A stretch of 7,986 bases of DNA, taken from the NCBI GenBank assembly GCA_913046025.1, contig CAJWRP010000081.1, positions 1-7,986 of the forward strand, written 5' to 3'. A program made the position numbers and the translations under genes. Each line of letters opens with the position of its first letter. Position 1 is the stretch's first letter. This stretch comes from an uncultured Chloroflexota bacterium (lineage in GTDB: Bacteria; Chloroflexota; Dehalococcoidia; SAR202; UBA11138). Below are positions 1-6,235 of this stretch, piece by piece. The notes beneath the pieces were generated by a model, which did no database searches, had not been told where the DNA came from, and saw only the letters and a list, made by a program, of their open reading frames with translations.

Positions 1-2
1 CC

Positions 3-611
3 ACCGTTGATGAGGTCACGTCGGCGGGAGGCACTGCCCTCTGCTGCATCATGGACACCAGCAATTCCGCGGATGCCGACGCTATAGTTGATCTGGCGCT
101 GTCCGAGTTCGGGCGGCTGGATATCCTGGTGAACAATGCGGGACTGGACGAACCTCCGGGCAACGCCTGGGATCTACAAGACGCCGATTGGCAGCGCACA
201 ATCGACGTCAATCTAAGCGGCGTCTTTTACTGCTCCCGAGCAGCGCTAAAGCCTATGATTGACGCTGGGCACGGATGCATTATCAACATCAGTTCCAGGG
301 CGTCAGAGGTGGGTGATGACGGCGTGTCCCCGGCCTACAGCGCCACCAAGGCAGGGGTGCGAGGCCTGACCAAGTCCTTTTCGTATCAGGTGGCCAGCAA
401 GGGTGTTCGAGTGAACACCATTTTGCCCAGCCTCATAATCTCTCGTGACTTCGGCTGGAGTCCGGAGACTATGATGGAACGGCGCAAGGACTATCCTCTG
501 GGATTCGGCGCGCCTCGCGATGTTGGTGAGGCTGTGCGTTACCTGGCTAGTCCTGCCGCGAAGTGGGTATCTGGAACCGAGCTACGCGTCACTGGTGGAA
601 ACCAGCGATGA
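3..611 (+). CDS. SDR-family oxidoreductase, 5' end outside window
   Basis: This is the C-terminal three quarters of a classical short-chain dehydrogenase/reductase, an NAD(P)(H)-dependent cytosolic oxidoreductase. The frame is open to the left edge, so the true start and the Gly-rich cofactor motif lie outside. The ATG at 51 is internal, because SDR-like sequence (TSAGGTALCCIMD) precedes it. Counting from that ATG, one sees the NNAG motif (28-31), the Asn of the DVNLSG motif (54), the catalytic Ser region INISS (78-82) and the YSATK catalytic Tyr96/Lys100 pair. The C-terminal strand GTELRVTGG has Thr where many family members have Asp in VDGG, and the usual PG after the Asn-Thr strand is PS. 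All catalytic residues in view are present, so the enzyme looks functional. The substrate cannot be read from sequence. Its stop codon overlaps an ATG in the HAD gene frame (ATGA, 608-611), which suggests an operon. Confidence 0.93.
   Translation, partial: TVDEVTSAGGTALCCIMDTSNSADADAIVDLALSEFGRLDILVNNAGLDEPPGNAWDLQDADWQRTIDVNLSGVFYCSRAALKPMIDAGHGCIINISSRASEVGDDGVSPAYSATKAGVRGLTKSFSYQVASKGVRVNTILPSLIISRDFGWSPETMMERRKDYPLGFGAPRDVGEAVRYLASPAAKWVSGTELRVTGGNQR
594..610 (+). promoter_or_regulatory. Probable ancestral ribosome binding site and ATG of the HAD gene
   Basis: GGTGGA at 594-599 lies 8 bases before an ATG at 608-610, which overlaps the SDR stop as ATGA, a usual layout for translational coupling. 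This ATG is in the HAD frame but reaches TAA at 626-628 after six codons. It may now give only a short leader peptide, with possible reinitiation at TTG 632. Confidence 0.4.
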
Positions 612-631
612 TCCAGTTCTGGTATTAACCC

Positions 632-1399
632 TTGGTAATTTCTGATACGAATAATATCGCAGCATTTCTCGTTGACCTGGACGGCACACTTCTCGGACGG
701 GATGAGAAAATTGCCCCACGGGTAGAAGAAACCATTCGCCACCTATCTAAAAGGTTGCCTGTGTGTATTGCCACGGGGCGGGAACCTGGAGACGCCCTCA
801 ACTTTTCAAGGCAGCTTGGATTAACAACACCACAGATCTGCGACAATGGCGCCTTGATCTTGGACCCTATTACAGGCAACCAGTTGTGGAGTGCGCCGAT
901 AGGTCAAGGCAATGCAAAGGATGTCGTCGATGCTCTGGTTAGTCGCGAGGCAGTTATTCTCGCCACACATCCAGGAGGTACAGTAACCAGTCCTGATGAA
1001 ATCTCCAGATGGAGCGTGACTCGCGTCTCGACCATCGATGTTGTCGAGAGCTTCGCTGACGAGTTGATAGCTCAGTTTGAGGCCCACCCGGAGATTCAGG
1101 CTGTCAAAGCCTATTTACCTTACAACGGTCTTTGGGCGGTGAACTTCACTGCGAAGGGTGTCACGAAGGGGACTGCGGCTAAAAGGCTTGGACAAATTCT
1201 GTCGTGCGAGGCTGCAGGCATGATAGCGGCGGGCGATAGTTACAACGACATGCCCATGTTTGAGGCTTGCGGACTTAATATCGCCATGAAGGAAGCACCA
1301 GATGAACTCAAAGCACTGGCCGACTACATCGCGCCTTCGGTGGACGAGGATGGGCTGGCGGTAGCAGTGGAGGAGTTTGTTCTACCTATGATTTCCTGA
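632..1399 (+). CDS. Cof-type HAD-superfamily phosphatase
   Basis: This is a soluble Mg2+-dependent HAD phosphatase of the Cof/SPP type (C2 cap), which typically hydrolyses sugar phosphates, phosphoglycolate or similar small phosphoesters. From the TTG at 632 the protein has 255 residues. Motif I is DLDGT with Asp15/Asp17, motif II is the Thr of IATGR (48), the family NGA follows CD near 72-74, motif III is the Lys of TKGTA (179), and motif IV is GDSYND with Asp202 and Asp206. The tail NIAMKEAPDELKALADYI is typical of the family. The start is awkward: TTG 632 has no clear Shine-Dalgarno, while an in-frame ATG at 608 overlaps the SDR stop and has a GGTGGA 8 bases upstream but meets TAA at 626-628. 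Translation therefore probably starts at TTG 632, or the gene is weakly expressed. The core is intact and the substrate is unknown. Confidence 0.88.
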   Translation: MVISDTNNIAAFLVDLDGTLLGRDEKIAPRVEETIRHLSKRLPVCIATGREPGDALNFSRQLGLTTPQICDNGALILDPITGNQLWSAPIGQGNAKDVVDALVSREAVILATHPGGTVTSPDEISRWSVTRVSTIDVVESFADELIAQFEAHPEIQAVKAYLPYNGLWAVNFTAKGVTKGTAAKRLGQILSCEAAGMIAAGDSYNDMPMFEACGLNIAMKEAPDELKALADYIAPSVDEDGLAVAVEEFVLPMIS

Positions 1400-1413
1400 T
1401 TCACTGAACAGAT

Positions 1414-1442
1414 AAAAAAGGATTAGTAAATTAACCCTTTTT
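1414..1442. terminator. Probable bidirectional terminator between HAD and tfoX-like genes
   Basis: An A6 run and GG (1414-1421) pair with CC and T5 (1436-1442). There is one A/C mismatch (1422/1435), then TTAG (1423-1426) pairs with TTAA (1431-1434) around a TAAA loop. The A-tract and T-tract flanking the hairpin give U-rich transcript ends in both directions, fitting the convergent HAD (+) and tfoX-like (-) genes. The hairpin includes the last codons and stop of the tfoX-like pseudogene. It is AT-rich, so its strength is uncertain. Confidence 0.5.
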
Positions 1443-1755
1443 CTTGATCTTACTGAGGTGGCCTATTTCCACGGCTAGAACTGCCCACTCCTGCATTGTG
1501 CCGGAGTCATCCAGTACGCTGTCAGGTACCTGGTAATAGGGCATTAGGCAGAACGTTGGGCAGCCAAAGGATATAGTGGCCTCCCGGTTCAAGCCCCTAT
1601 CTTGAAGTAAAGCGTCGAGGGGGAGCGGGAGATTAGGCCAAGCATGTCGGCGTCTTGGTACACGCCAAAATCTCCGAACATGGTCCGGTACTCCAAGCCA
1701 TCAATTGGTGATAGCAGCCCTGTACTTGCTTCAAAAAATCCTGGTCTACAGCCAT
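1431..1755 (-). pseudogene. TfoX N-terminal-domain protein, two frameshifts
   Basis: I recognise a TfoX_N-type protein of about 108 codons, the usual length of the stand-alone domain, only when three minus-strand frames are joined. Frame one (from 1755) reads MAVDQDFLKQVQ. After a one-base loss in the G run at 1718-1720 it continues LLSPIDGLEYRTMFGDFGVY and on to STLYFKI. After another one-base loss in the G run at 1594-1597 it resumes as GLNREATISFG, then MPYYQVPDSVLDD, MQEWAVLAVEIGHLS and a Lys-rich tail, ending at TAA 1431-1433. The R-x-MFG-x-x-G-x-Y core and the YYxVPxxVLxD plus EWA end are family hallmarks. The start is supported by GGGAGG 6 bases upstream. TfoX/Sxy regulates competence in Gammaproteobacteria, but single-domain TfoX_N proteins elsewhere have no settled role. 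Both lesions lie in homopolymers, so sequencing error is the main alternative to real decay. Confidence 0.8.
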
Positions 1756-1761
1756 CACCGG

Positions 1762-1767
1762 CCTCCC
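1762..1767 (-). promoter_or_regulatory. Shine-Dalgarno of the tfoX-like pseudogene
   Basis: GGGAGG on the minus strand lies 6 bases before the ATG at 1755-1753. It is one of the best ribosome binding sites in the window and fixes the ancestral start of the broken gene. Confidence 0.65.
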
Positions 1768-1770
1768 AAA

Positions 1771-1800
1771 GCTATAGTTCACATGGATGATAAGGGTCAA
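1771..1800 (-). promoter_or_regulatory. Candidate promoter of the tfoX-like gene
   Basis: Minus-strand TTGACC (1800-1795) is followed by an 18-base spacer and TATAGC (1776-1771). Both boxes are fair sigma70-type matches. However, the predicted transcript start would fall at or inside the Shine-Dalgarno, so the true start may differ or the boxes may be chance. Confidence 0.3.
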
Positions 1801-1857
1801 TAGCCGAAAAGGGCGATATTTTTTTGTACCCTCTCGCAACGGATCTTGAAATTGCTG

Positions 1858-1866
1858 TGATATAAT
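1858..1866 (+). promoter_or_regulatory. Extended -10 promoter of tRNA-Ser(CGA)
   Basis: TGA followed by a perfect TATAAT forms an extended -10 element (TGn-TATAAT). The predicted start near 1873 leaves a leader of about 8 bases before the tRNA. No good -35 box is seen at the usual distance, which an extended -10 can tolerate. Confidence 0.6.
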
Positions 1867-1880
1867 TTTTCGACGTACCT

Positions 1881-1970
1881 GGAGAGATGGCCGAGTGGAC
1901 GAAGGCGCCGGTCTCGAAAATCGGTATGGGTTTAGGCTCATCGTGGGTTCGAATCCCACTCTCTCCGCCA
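1881..1970 (+). tRNA. tRNA-Ser, anticodon CGA, CCA encoded
   Basis: This is a full cloverleaf of 90 bases. The acceptor stem GGAGAGA (1881-1887) pairs perfectly with TCTCTCC (1960-1966), followed by discriminator G and encoded CCA (1968-1970). The anticodon stem CCGGT/ATCGG holds the loop CTCGAAA with anticodon CGA at 1915-1917, which reads serine UCG codons. A long class II variable arm (ATGGG paired with CTCAT) is typical of tRNA-Ser. The T arm is GTGGG-TTCGAAT-CCCAC. The DUF1801 reading frame begins only about 30 bases downstream, so the two may share a transcript. Confidence 0.97.
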
Positions 1971-1998
1971 TGTTCTTGAATAGAATTTTACAGCGAGG

Positions 1999-2442
1999 CT
2001 GAAGAGCGAAGCCGCTACTGCAGACCAGTACCTCTCGACACTTACCGAAGATCGGCGGGCATCGATTTCAGAAGTGCGCAAGGCTATTTTGGATAACCTG
2101 CCGGAAGGCTATCTGGAGACAGTTCAGTTCGGCATTATCAGCTACGTTGTGCCGCTGGAATCTTCCCCGAAAACTTACAATGGCAAGACGCTAATGTACA
2201 TCTCATTGGCGTCCCAGAAGAACTATAAGTCGTTGTATCTCATGTCCATTTACGGCGACGAAGAAAAGGCCCGGCAGTTCGACGCTGAATTCGAGGCCAG
2301 TGGCCGCAAGATGGATCGCGGGAAACCCTGTGTGCGATTCAAGAAGGTCGATGATCTGCTTATGGACGTGATCGGCAAAGCAGTGAGGGGCACGTCATTG
2401 CAAGAGTTCATCAATATATACCAGCGCAGCCGACGCCGATAG
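1999..2442 (+). CDS. DUF1801-domain protein, start codon uncertain
   Basis: This is a small DUF1801-family protein with no established biochemical role for this subgroup. Recognisable elements are NLPEGY, the QFGIISYVVP segment, LASQKNYKSLYLMSIYG, the GKPCVRFKKVDDL block and an Arg-rich end (QRSRRR). The first standard start is GTG 2074, but the residues before it (KSEAATADQYLSTLTEDRR, then SISEVRKAIL) clearly continue the family's N-terminal helix. The conserved protein therefore begins near 1999, where the only start-like codon is CTG; an in-frame TAG lies at 1981-1983. From CTG 1999 the protein has 147 residues, about family length; from GTG 2074 it would have 122 and lack the first helix. 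Either a rare CTG start is used, or the start was lost and the gene is decaying. No clear Shine-Dalgarno is present at either start. Confidence 0.75.
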   Translation: MKSEAATADQYLSTLTEDRRASISEVRKAILDNLPEGYLETVQFGIISYVVPLESSPKTYNGKTLMYISLASQKNYKSLYLMSIYGDEEKARQFDAEFEASGRKMDRGKPCVRFKKVDDLLMDVIGKAVRGTSLQEFINIYQRSRRR

Positions 2443-2483
2443 CTACAAGGATCTTAATTCGGATATTTGCGCGTGTCGAAGTC

Positions 2484-2513
2484 TTTCCAATTAGGCTCCG
2501 TTCCATTTACAAT
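2484..2513 (+). promoter_or_regulatory. Candidate promoter of tRNA-Ser(GGA)
   Basis: TTTCCA (2484-2489) is followed by an 18-base spacer and TACAAT (2508-2513). The predicted start near 2520 gives a leader of about 12 bases before the tRNA. The -10 box is good and the -35 box is weak. Confidence 0.35.
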
Positions 2514-2531
2514 CAGAAGACGTCCCCACGC

Positions 2532-2619
2532 GGAGAGGTGCTAGAGTGGACGAATAGGCACGACTGGAAATCGTGTGTGCTTAACGGTACCATGGGTTCG
2601 AATCCCATCCTCTCCGCCA
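2532..2619 (+). tRNA. tRNA-Ser, anticodon GGA, CCA encoded
   Basis: This is a cloverleaf of 88 bases. The acceptor GGAGAGG (2532-2538) pairs with CCTCTCC (2609-2615), followed by discriminator G and CCA (2617-2619). The anticodon stem CACGA/TCGTG holds the loop CTGGAAA with anticodon GGA at 2566-2568, which reads UCC and UCU. The variable arm GTGC-TTAACG-GTAC and the T arm ATGGG-TTCGAAT-CCCAT complete a class II serine tRNA. It shares the D-loop GAGTGGACGAA and most of the acceptor stem with the tRNA-Ser(CGA) gene about 560 bases upstream. Confidence 0.97.
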
Positions 2620-2816
2620 CTGCCCCTTTCCCCACCTAATTTCCCAGCATCTCAATTAGGTATTTCATGGGGACCGTGCTTATCAAAATAAATCGCGCCC
2701 GCACATTGGTATATCTTCTGTGGCAACGTGTGCCCTGCACGCGAGCTTGTGAATCGACTATTGCGCAATCACCATCAGATGCATTATTTTCTCCGTTCGT
2801 TGCCCAAGAACGCGGA
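2620..2816. other. Intergenic stretch, no gene recognised
   Basis: Nothing here resembles a known protein. A plus-strand frame is open from ATG 2667 into the dprA frame, but its translation is Cys/Arg/Ser-rich, matches no family I know and has no ribosome binding site. The stretch holds one inverted repeat near the tRNA end and the first copy of an 8-base direct repeat (GATGCATT at 2778 and 2819). Confidence 0.5.
2635..2660 (+). terminator. Weak hairpin after tRNA-Ser(GGA)
   Basis: CCTAATT (2635-2641) and AATTAGG (2654-2660) form a 7-base-pair stem with a 12-base loop, 15 bases after the tRNA. The stem is AT-rich and followed only by TATTTC, so terminator activity is doubtful, but no better candidate follows the tRNA. 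Confidence 0.25.
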
Positions 2817-2844
2817 TTGATGCATTTCTCGCATAGCCTAAAAT
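2817..2844 (+). promoter_or_regulatory. Candidate promoter of the dprA-topA unit
   Basis: TTGATG (2817-2822) is followed by a 16-base spacer and TAAAAT (2839-2844), a near-consensus -10. The start near 2851 would give a short leader before the dprA ATG at 2871. With dprA dead, this promoter's remaining use would be transcription of topA. Confidence 0.4.
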
Positions 2845-2870
2845 TATCACTCCGAAAACTCTATAAGAAA

Positions 2871-3994
2871 ATGGAAGATGAAAAGCTAAAATATTGACTG
2901 GCCTTTGGCCGGGTGTCTGGCATCGGAAGGGCCAGGTTCAAACTGCTGGAGAGCTACTTTGGCACGCTGGATCAGGCGTGGGCGGCGGCTACTGGTGCCG
3001 AATTTCATGCGGTGGGTCGGGACAAGCGCACTACCTTATTTATTACCATTTGCAGGAGCCCCCTGAGCCCCGATGAAGAGACCGAGCGTCTTAACAAGAC
3101 CGGAGTACGTGCTTTAACGTGGAATGACTCTGATTATCCAGCAAGACTATAGGACATATACGATCTTCTTCCTATGCTTTATGTGCGTGGCGCGCTCTGG
3201 TCTGACGATGAGCGGTCCGTATACGTGGTTGGTACGCGGGAATTCTCTGCATATGGTCGTGGTATAGCCGACAGTTTGTCACACGATCTTACCGTGGCTG
3301 GTGTAACCGCAGTGAGTGGCCTGGCCAGGGGTGTTGATGGCATTGCACACAGGGCGGCGTGGGATGCCGGTCAGCGCTCGCTTGCAATAATGGGCAGTGG
3401 GGAGAATGTGATATAACCTGGTTAACACGCCAACCTGGCTGAGCGCATCGTGGAAAACGGAGCGCTGGTTTCGGAGCATCCACTGGGGACGAAGCCAGGC
3501 GGTTGCAACTTTCCGCGCCGCAACCGAATCATGGCTGGCATGTCACTAGGCACTCTGGTGATTGAGGGCTCGCTGTAGAGTGGCGCGCTAATTACAGCCG
3601 GACTGGCGTTGGCAGAAAATAGAGAAGTCTTTGCGGTGCCAGGTGATATTTCGCGTCCTAACATTGAAGGTACCAACTGGCTAAACAAAGAATCTGGTGC
3701 TAAGCTTGTAACGAATTGCAGTGATATTCTTGAAGAGTTGTACATCTCCTCACTAGGTCAACAGATAGAATGGCTGCGCTATTCCCTGAGAATGAGTCCA
3801 AGGTGCTGAAATACGTCACTTTCGACCCCATTCACATTGATGAGGTTATACGAAACGTCGGATTGGGTATCTCATTGGTCAGTGGGATTCTCGCTATGAT
3901 GGAGCTAAAAGGCTTGGTCAGGCAGGTTGGTGGAATGAATTACATCAGACTTAAAGAGGCTTCAGCCGAATATCAAACAGTCGTGAAAGTGTAG
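2871..3994 (+). pseudogene. dprA: dprA (smf) DNA-processing protein, five stops and a frameshift
   Basis: DprA binds incoming single-stranded DNA and loads RecA during natural transformation. A full-length copy of about 374 codons is recognisable. It has the N-terminal helix-hairpin region (VSGIGRARFKLLESYFGTLD), the Rossmann-like core ([55 protein letters not shown]) and the C-terminal winged helix (DPIHIDEVIRNVGL to MMELKGLVRQVGGMNYIR). In one frame from ATG 2871 it is cut by TGA 2895-2897 (codon 9, where homologs have the Trp of YWLAF), TAG 3150-3152 (codon 94), TAA 3414-3416 (codon 182, the Tyr before Pro), TAA 3423-3425 (codon 185, the Glu before His) and TAG 3576-3578 (codon 236). A one-base loss at about 3768-3770 then shifts the winged helix into another frame, which ends at TAG 3992-3994. 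The order dprA-topA is conserved in many bacteria. Three different stop codons, and normal TGA and TAG terminators in neighbours, exclude simple recoding. Confidence 0.92.
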
Positions 3995-3997
3995 GAA

Positions 3998-6166
3998 ATG
4001 GCGAAAGATTTAGTAATAGTAGAGTCACCAGCAAAGGCCCGCACAGTTGGGCGGTTCCTGGGCAATAAGTACGAGGCGTTGGCATCTATGGGCCACGTCC
4101 GTGACCTTCCCAAAGGCAAAATGGGTGTAGAGATCGATGAAAAAGGCTTCCATGCCACTTACGACGTGCTGCCGGACAAGAAAAAAATCTTGACTGAGCT
4201 GCGCAAGGCCTCCAAGGCCGCGAATACCGTGTACCTAGCGACAGACCCTGACCGCGAGGGCGAGGCCATCTCGTGGCATCTCATAAATGCCATCAAGATT
4301 AACCCTAATAAGATCAAGCGCGTAGTCTTTCATGAGATAACTCAGGAGGCTGTAAAAGAGGCCTTCGATAACCCACGCGAGTTAGACCATGACCTAATCA
4401 ACGCTCAACAGGCCCGCCGAATTCTCGATAGGCTTGTGGGCTATCGTCTCAGCCCCGTGCTATGGGGCAAGGTTCGCCGAGGCCTATCGGCCGGGCGTGT
4501 ACAGTCTGTTGCGCTGCGTATTGTGGTTGATCGTGAGTGGGAGATTAACGCCTTCGAGCCAGTGGAATACTGGACGTTAGACGCCAATATGGCCAAACAC
4601 AGCGATATAGCTAGTAAGCGTATCCAGTTCAAGGCCGGTCTTCACTCGCTCAAGGGCGATAAGAAGAAGATGGAGATCCTTAATGGGGAACGTGCTTCTG
4701 AACTAACAAGCGATCTTGAGGGTGCCAACTATGTGGTGTCGTCAGTACGTAAGCGGGAGACCAAGAGCAGGCCGTCAGCGCCATTCATAACCTCGACGAT
4801 GCAGCAAGAGGCGTCGCGTAAGCTCAGGTTCACCGCACGACGTACCATGCAGGTGGCCCAGCAGCTTTACGAAGGCATGGAGATTGGTGACGAGGGCTTG
4901 GTTGGCCTCATCACGTACATGAGAACAGACTCAACCACTGTGGCAGACGTTGCACTTAAGGACACCATTGACTACGTCAAGAGCCAGTATGGTGCAAAAT
5001 TCCTTCCCAGTGAACCCAGGGTATACACCAAGAAGGTAAAGGGTGCCCAGGAAGCACACGAGGCTATCAGGCCTACCTCGATTCTGAGGACGCCGGAGGC
5101 GATTCGCTCCCACCTGAGCAGCGAGCAGTTCAGGCTGTACGATCTGGTTTGGAAGCGCATGGTGGCGAGCCAGATGAGCGATGCTCTGTTCGACTCGACT
5201 ACGATTGAGATTGAGGCATCCAGCGTTAAGTCGGATACCAAGTACGATTTCAGGGCTCGCGGCTCCGTCCTCAAGTTTGCAGGGTTCCGAACCCTGTACA
5301 TGGAAGATGTTGACGACTCCGCAGGCGAAAACGAAGAGACTGCGCCTCTACCTCTGCTAGCCAAAGAAGATGCCCTGGATTGCCTTGCGCTGTCTCCAGA
5401 CCAGCACTTCACACAGCCGCCTCCCAGATTCTCAGAGGCCACGCTGATTCGAACCCTGGAAGACCAGGGCATCGGACGTCCCAGCACGTATGCGCCTATC
5501 ATGGCTACCATTGTTGATAGGGACTACGTACTGAAGGAGCAGGGAAGATTTATTCCCACCAAGCTAGGTATCGCTGTGACGGAGCTGCTGAAAGCTCACT
5601 TCCCGGACATTATGGATATTGGCTTTACCGCCAAGATTGAAAACCAGTTGGACAACGTCGCGGAAGGGGAGCAGGAGTGGGAGCCTATGCTCAAAGACTT
5701 CTATGTGCCATTTGACAAGTCCATCGAAAAGGCCATGAAAGAGGCGGAACGAGTCCCTAGAGACCAGATCGATGAGGAGACGGACGAGGTCTGCATAGAG
5801 TGCGAACGGCCAATGGTTATCAAGTCAGGTCGCTTCGGGCGCTTCATGTCCTGCAGCGGCTTCCCGGAGTGCAAGCATTCCAGGCCGATCATCATTCGTG
5901 TGGGGGTACCCTGTCCTGAATGCGGCAAGGACATCGTGCAGCGGCGGCAAAAGGGTCGCAACGGTAAGATATTCTATGGCTGCACGGGCTATCCTGACTG
6001 CAAATTCGCTCTGAACCAGAGGCCTATACCGCAGGAGTGCCCAGAGTGCGACGCGATGCTGGTGGCCTCTGGCCGGGAGAACGCCCGCTGCCTCACCTGC
6101 AAGTGGAAAGGCCCATTGCCGGAGACGGAAGAAGAGAAGCAAGCAACCATGGAGGGTGCGGCATAG
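3998..6166 (+). CDS. topA: DNA topoisomerase I (type IA)
   Basis: TopA relaxes negatively supercoiled DNA by cutting one strand through a tyrosine link and passing the other; it is normally essential. The 722-residue protein is complete. The TOPRIM domain opens with VIVESPAKA (Glu9) and carries DPDREGE (83-89) for metal binding. The gate region includes QARRILDRLVGYRLSPVLW and LSAGRVQSVALR. The active site is LITYMRTDST with Tyr307 and Arg309, and EAHEAIRPT and GIGRPSTYAP follow. Three C-terminal four-Cys zinc fingers are visible: Cys599/602/619/625, Cys639/642/662/668 and Cys681/684/698/701. The ATG at 3998 gives the canonical N-terminus and lies 3 bases after the dprA stop. AGGAA directly before it is too close to be a good Shine-Dalgarno, so translation may once have been coupled to dprA. 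Ends before a strong terminator. Confidence 0.98.
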   Translation: MAKDLVIVESPAKARTVGRFLGNKYEALASMGHVRDLPKGKMGVEIDEKGFHATYDVLPDKKKILTELRKASKAANTVYLATDPDREGEAISWHLINAIKINPNKIKRVVFHEITQEAVKEAFDNPRELDHDLINAQQARRILDRLVGYRLSPVLWGKVRRGLSAGRVQSVALRIVVDREWEINAFEPVEYWTLDANMAKHSDIASKRIQFKAGLHSLKGDKKKMEILNGERASELTSDLEGANYVVSSVRKRETKSRPSAPFITSTMQQEASRKLRFTARRTMQVAQQLYEGMEIGDEGLVGLITYMRTDSTTVADVALKDTIDYVKSQYGAKFLPSEPRVYTKKVKGAQEAHEAIRPTSILRTPEAIRSHLSSEQFRLYDLVWKRMVASQMSDALFDSTTIEIEASSVKSDTKYDFRARGSVLKFAGFRTLYMEDVDDSAGENEETAPLPLLAKEDALDCLALSPDQHFTQPPPRFSEATLIRTLEDQGIGRPSTYAPIMATIVDRDYVLKEQGRFIPTKLGIAVTELLKAHFPDIMDIGFTAKIENQLDNVAEGEQEWEPMLKDFYVPFDKSIEKAMKEAERVPRDQIDEETDEVCIECERPMVIKSGRFGRFMSCSGFPECKHSRPIIIRVGVPCPECGKDIVQRRQKGRNGKIFYGCTGYPDCKFALNQRPIPQECPECDAMLVASGRENARCLTCKWKGPLPETEEEKQATMEGAA

Positions 6167-6199
6167 CTTTTTGGTAACTAACAGACGTTAACTCAATAT

Positions 6200-6235
6200 A
6201 AGGGACGGGCTTTTCAGGCCCGTCCCTTGCTTTTT
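6200..6235 (+). terminator. Intrinsic terminator of topA
   Basis: AAGGGACGGGC (6200-6210) pairs perfectly over 11 bases with GCCCGTCCCTT (6218-6228) around a 7-base loop, followed by GC and T5 (6231-6235). This is a strong rho-independent terminator 34 bases after the topA stop. Its T-run overlaps the stop codon of the convergent acyl-CoA dehydrogenase gene by two bases. On the other strand no U-rich tail follows the stem, so it acts mainly on topA. Confidence 0.9.

Noticed and set aside
1915..1917. tRNA-Ser as an amber suppressor for the TAG codons of dprA
   Set aside because: The anticodon is CGA (reads UCG), not CUA, with a standard cloverleaf. It cannot explain the TAA and TGA codons either.
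1633..1971. Minus-strand frame of 112 codons beginning MAERVGFEPT
   Set aside because: Its first residues are the well-known false translation of the antisense strand of a tRNA-Ser gene. It only partly overlaps the real remnant, the frameshifted TfoX-like gene starting at 1755.
2778..2826. Direct repeat GATGCATT (2778-2785 and 2819-2826)
   Set aside because: It is only 8 bases, contains the palindrome ATGCAT and could easily be chance. There is no further copy nearby and no element boundary.
2667..2897. Plus-strand 76-codon frame leading into dprA
   Set aside because: There is no ribosome binding site or family resemblance. Only its last eight codons, from ATG 2871, are real dprA sequence.
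2895..3578. Stop-codon recoding or readthrough of dprA as a new system
   Set aside because: All three stop codons occur. The SDR and HAD genes end normally at TGA, topA ends at TAG, and topA contains no internal stop. A frameshift follows as well, so a pseudogene is the simpler explanation.
4972..5511. Minus-strand frame of 179 codons inside topA
   Set aside because: It is a shadow of the highly conserved topA coding strand and resembles no family.
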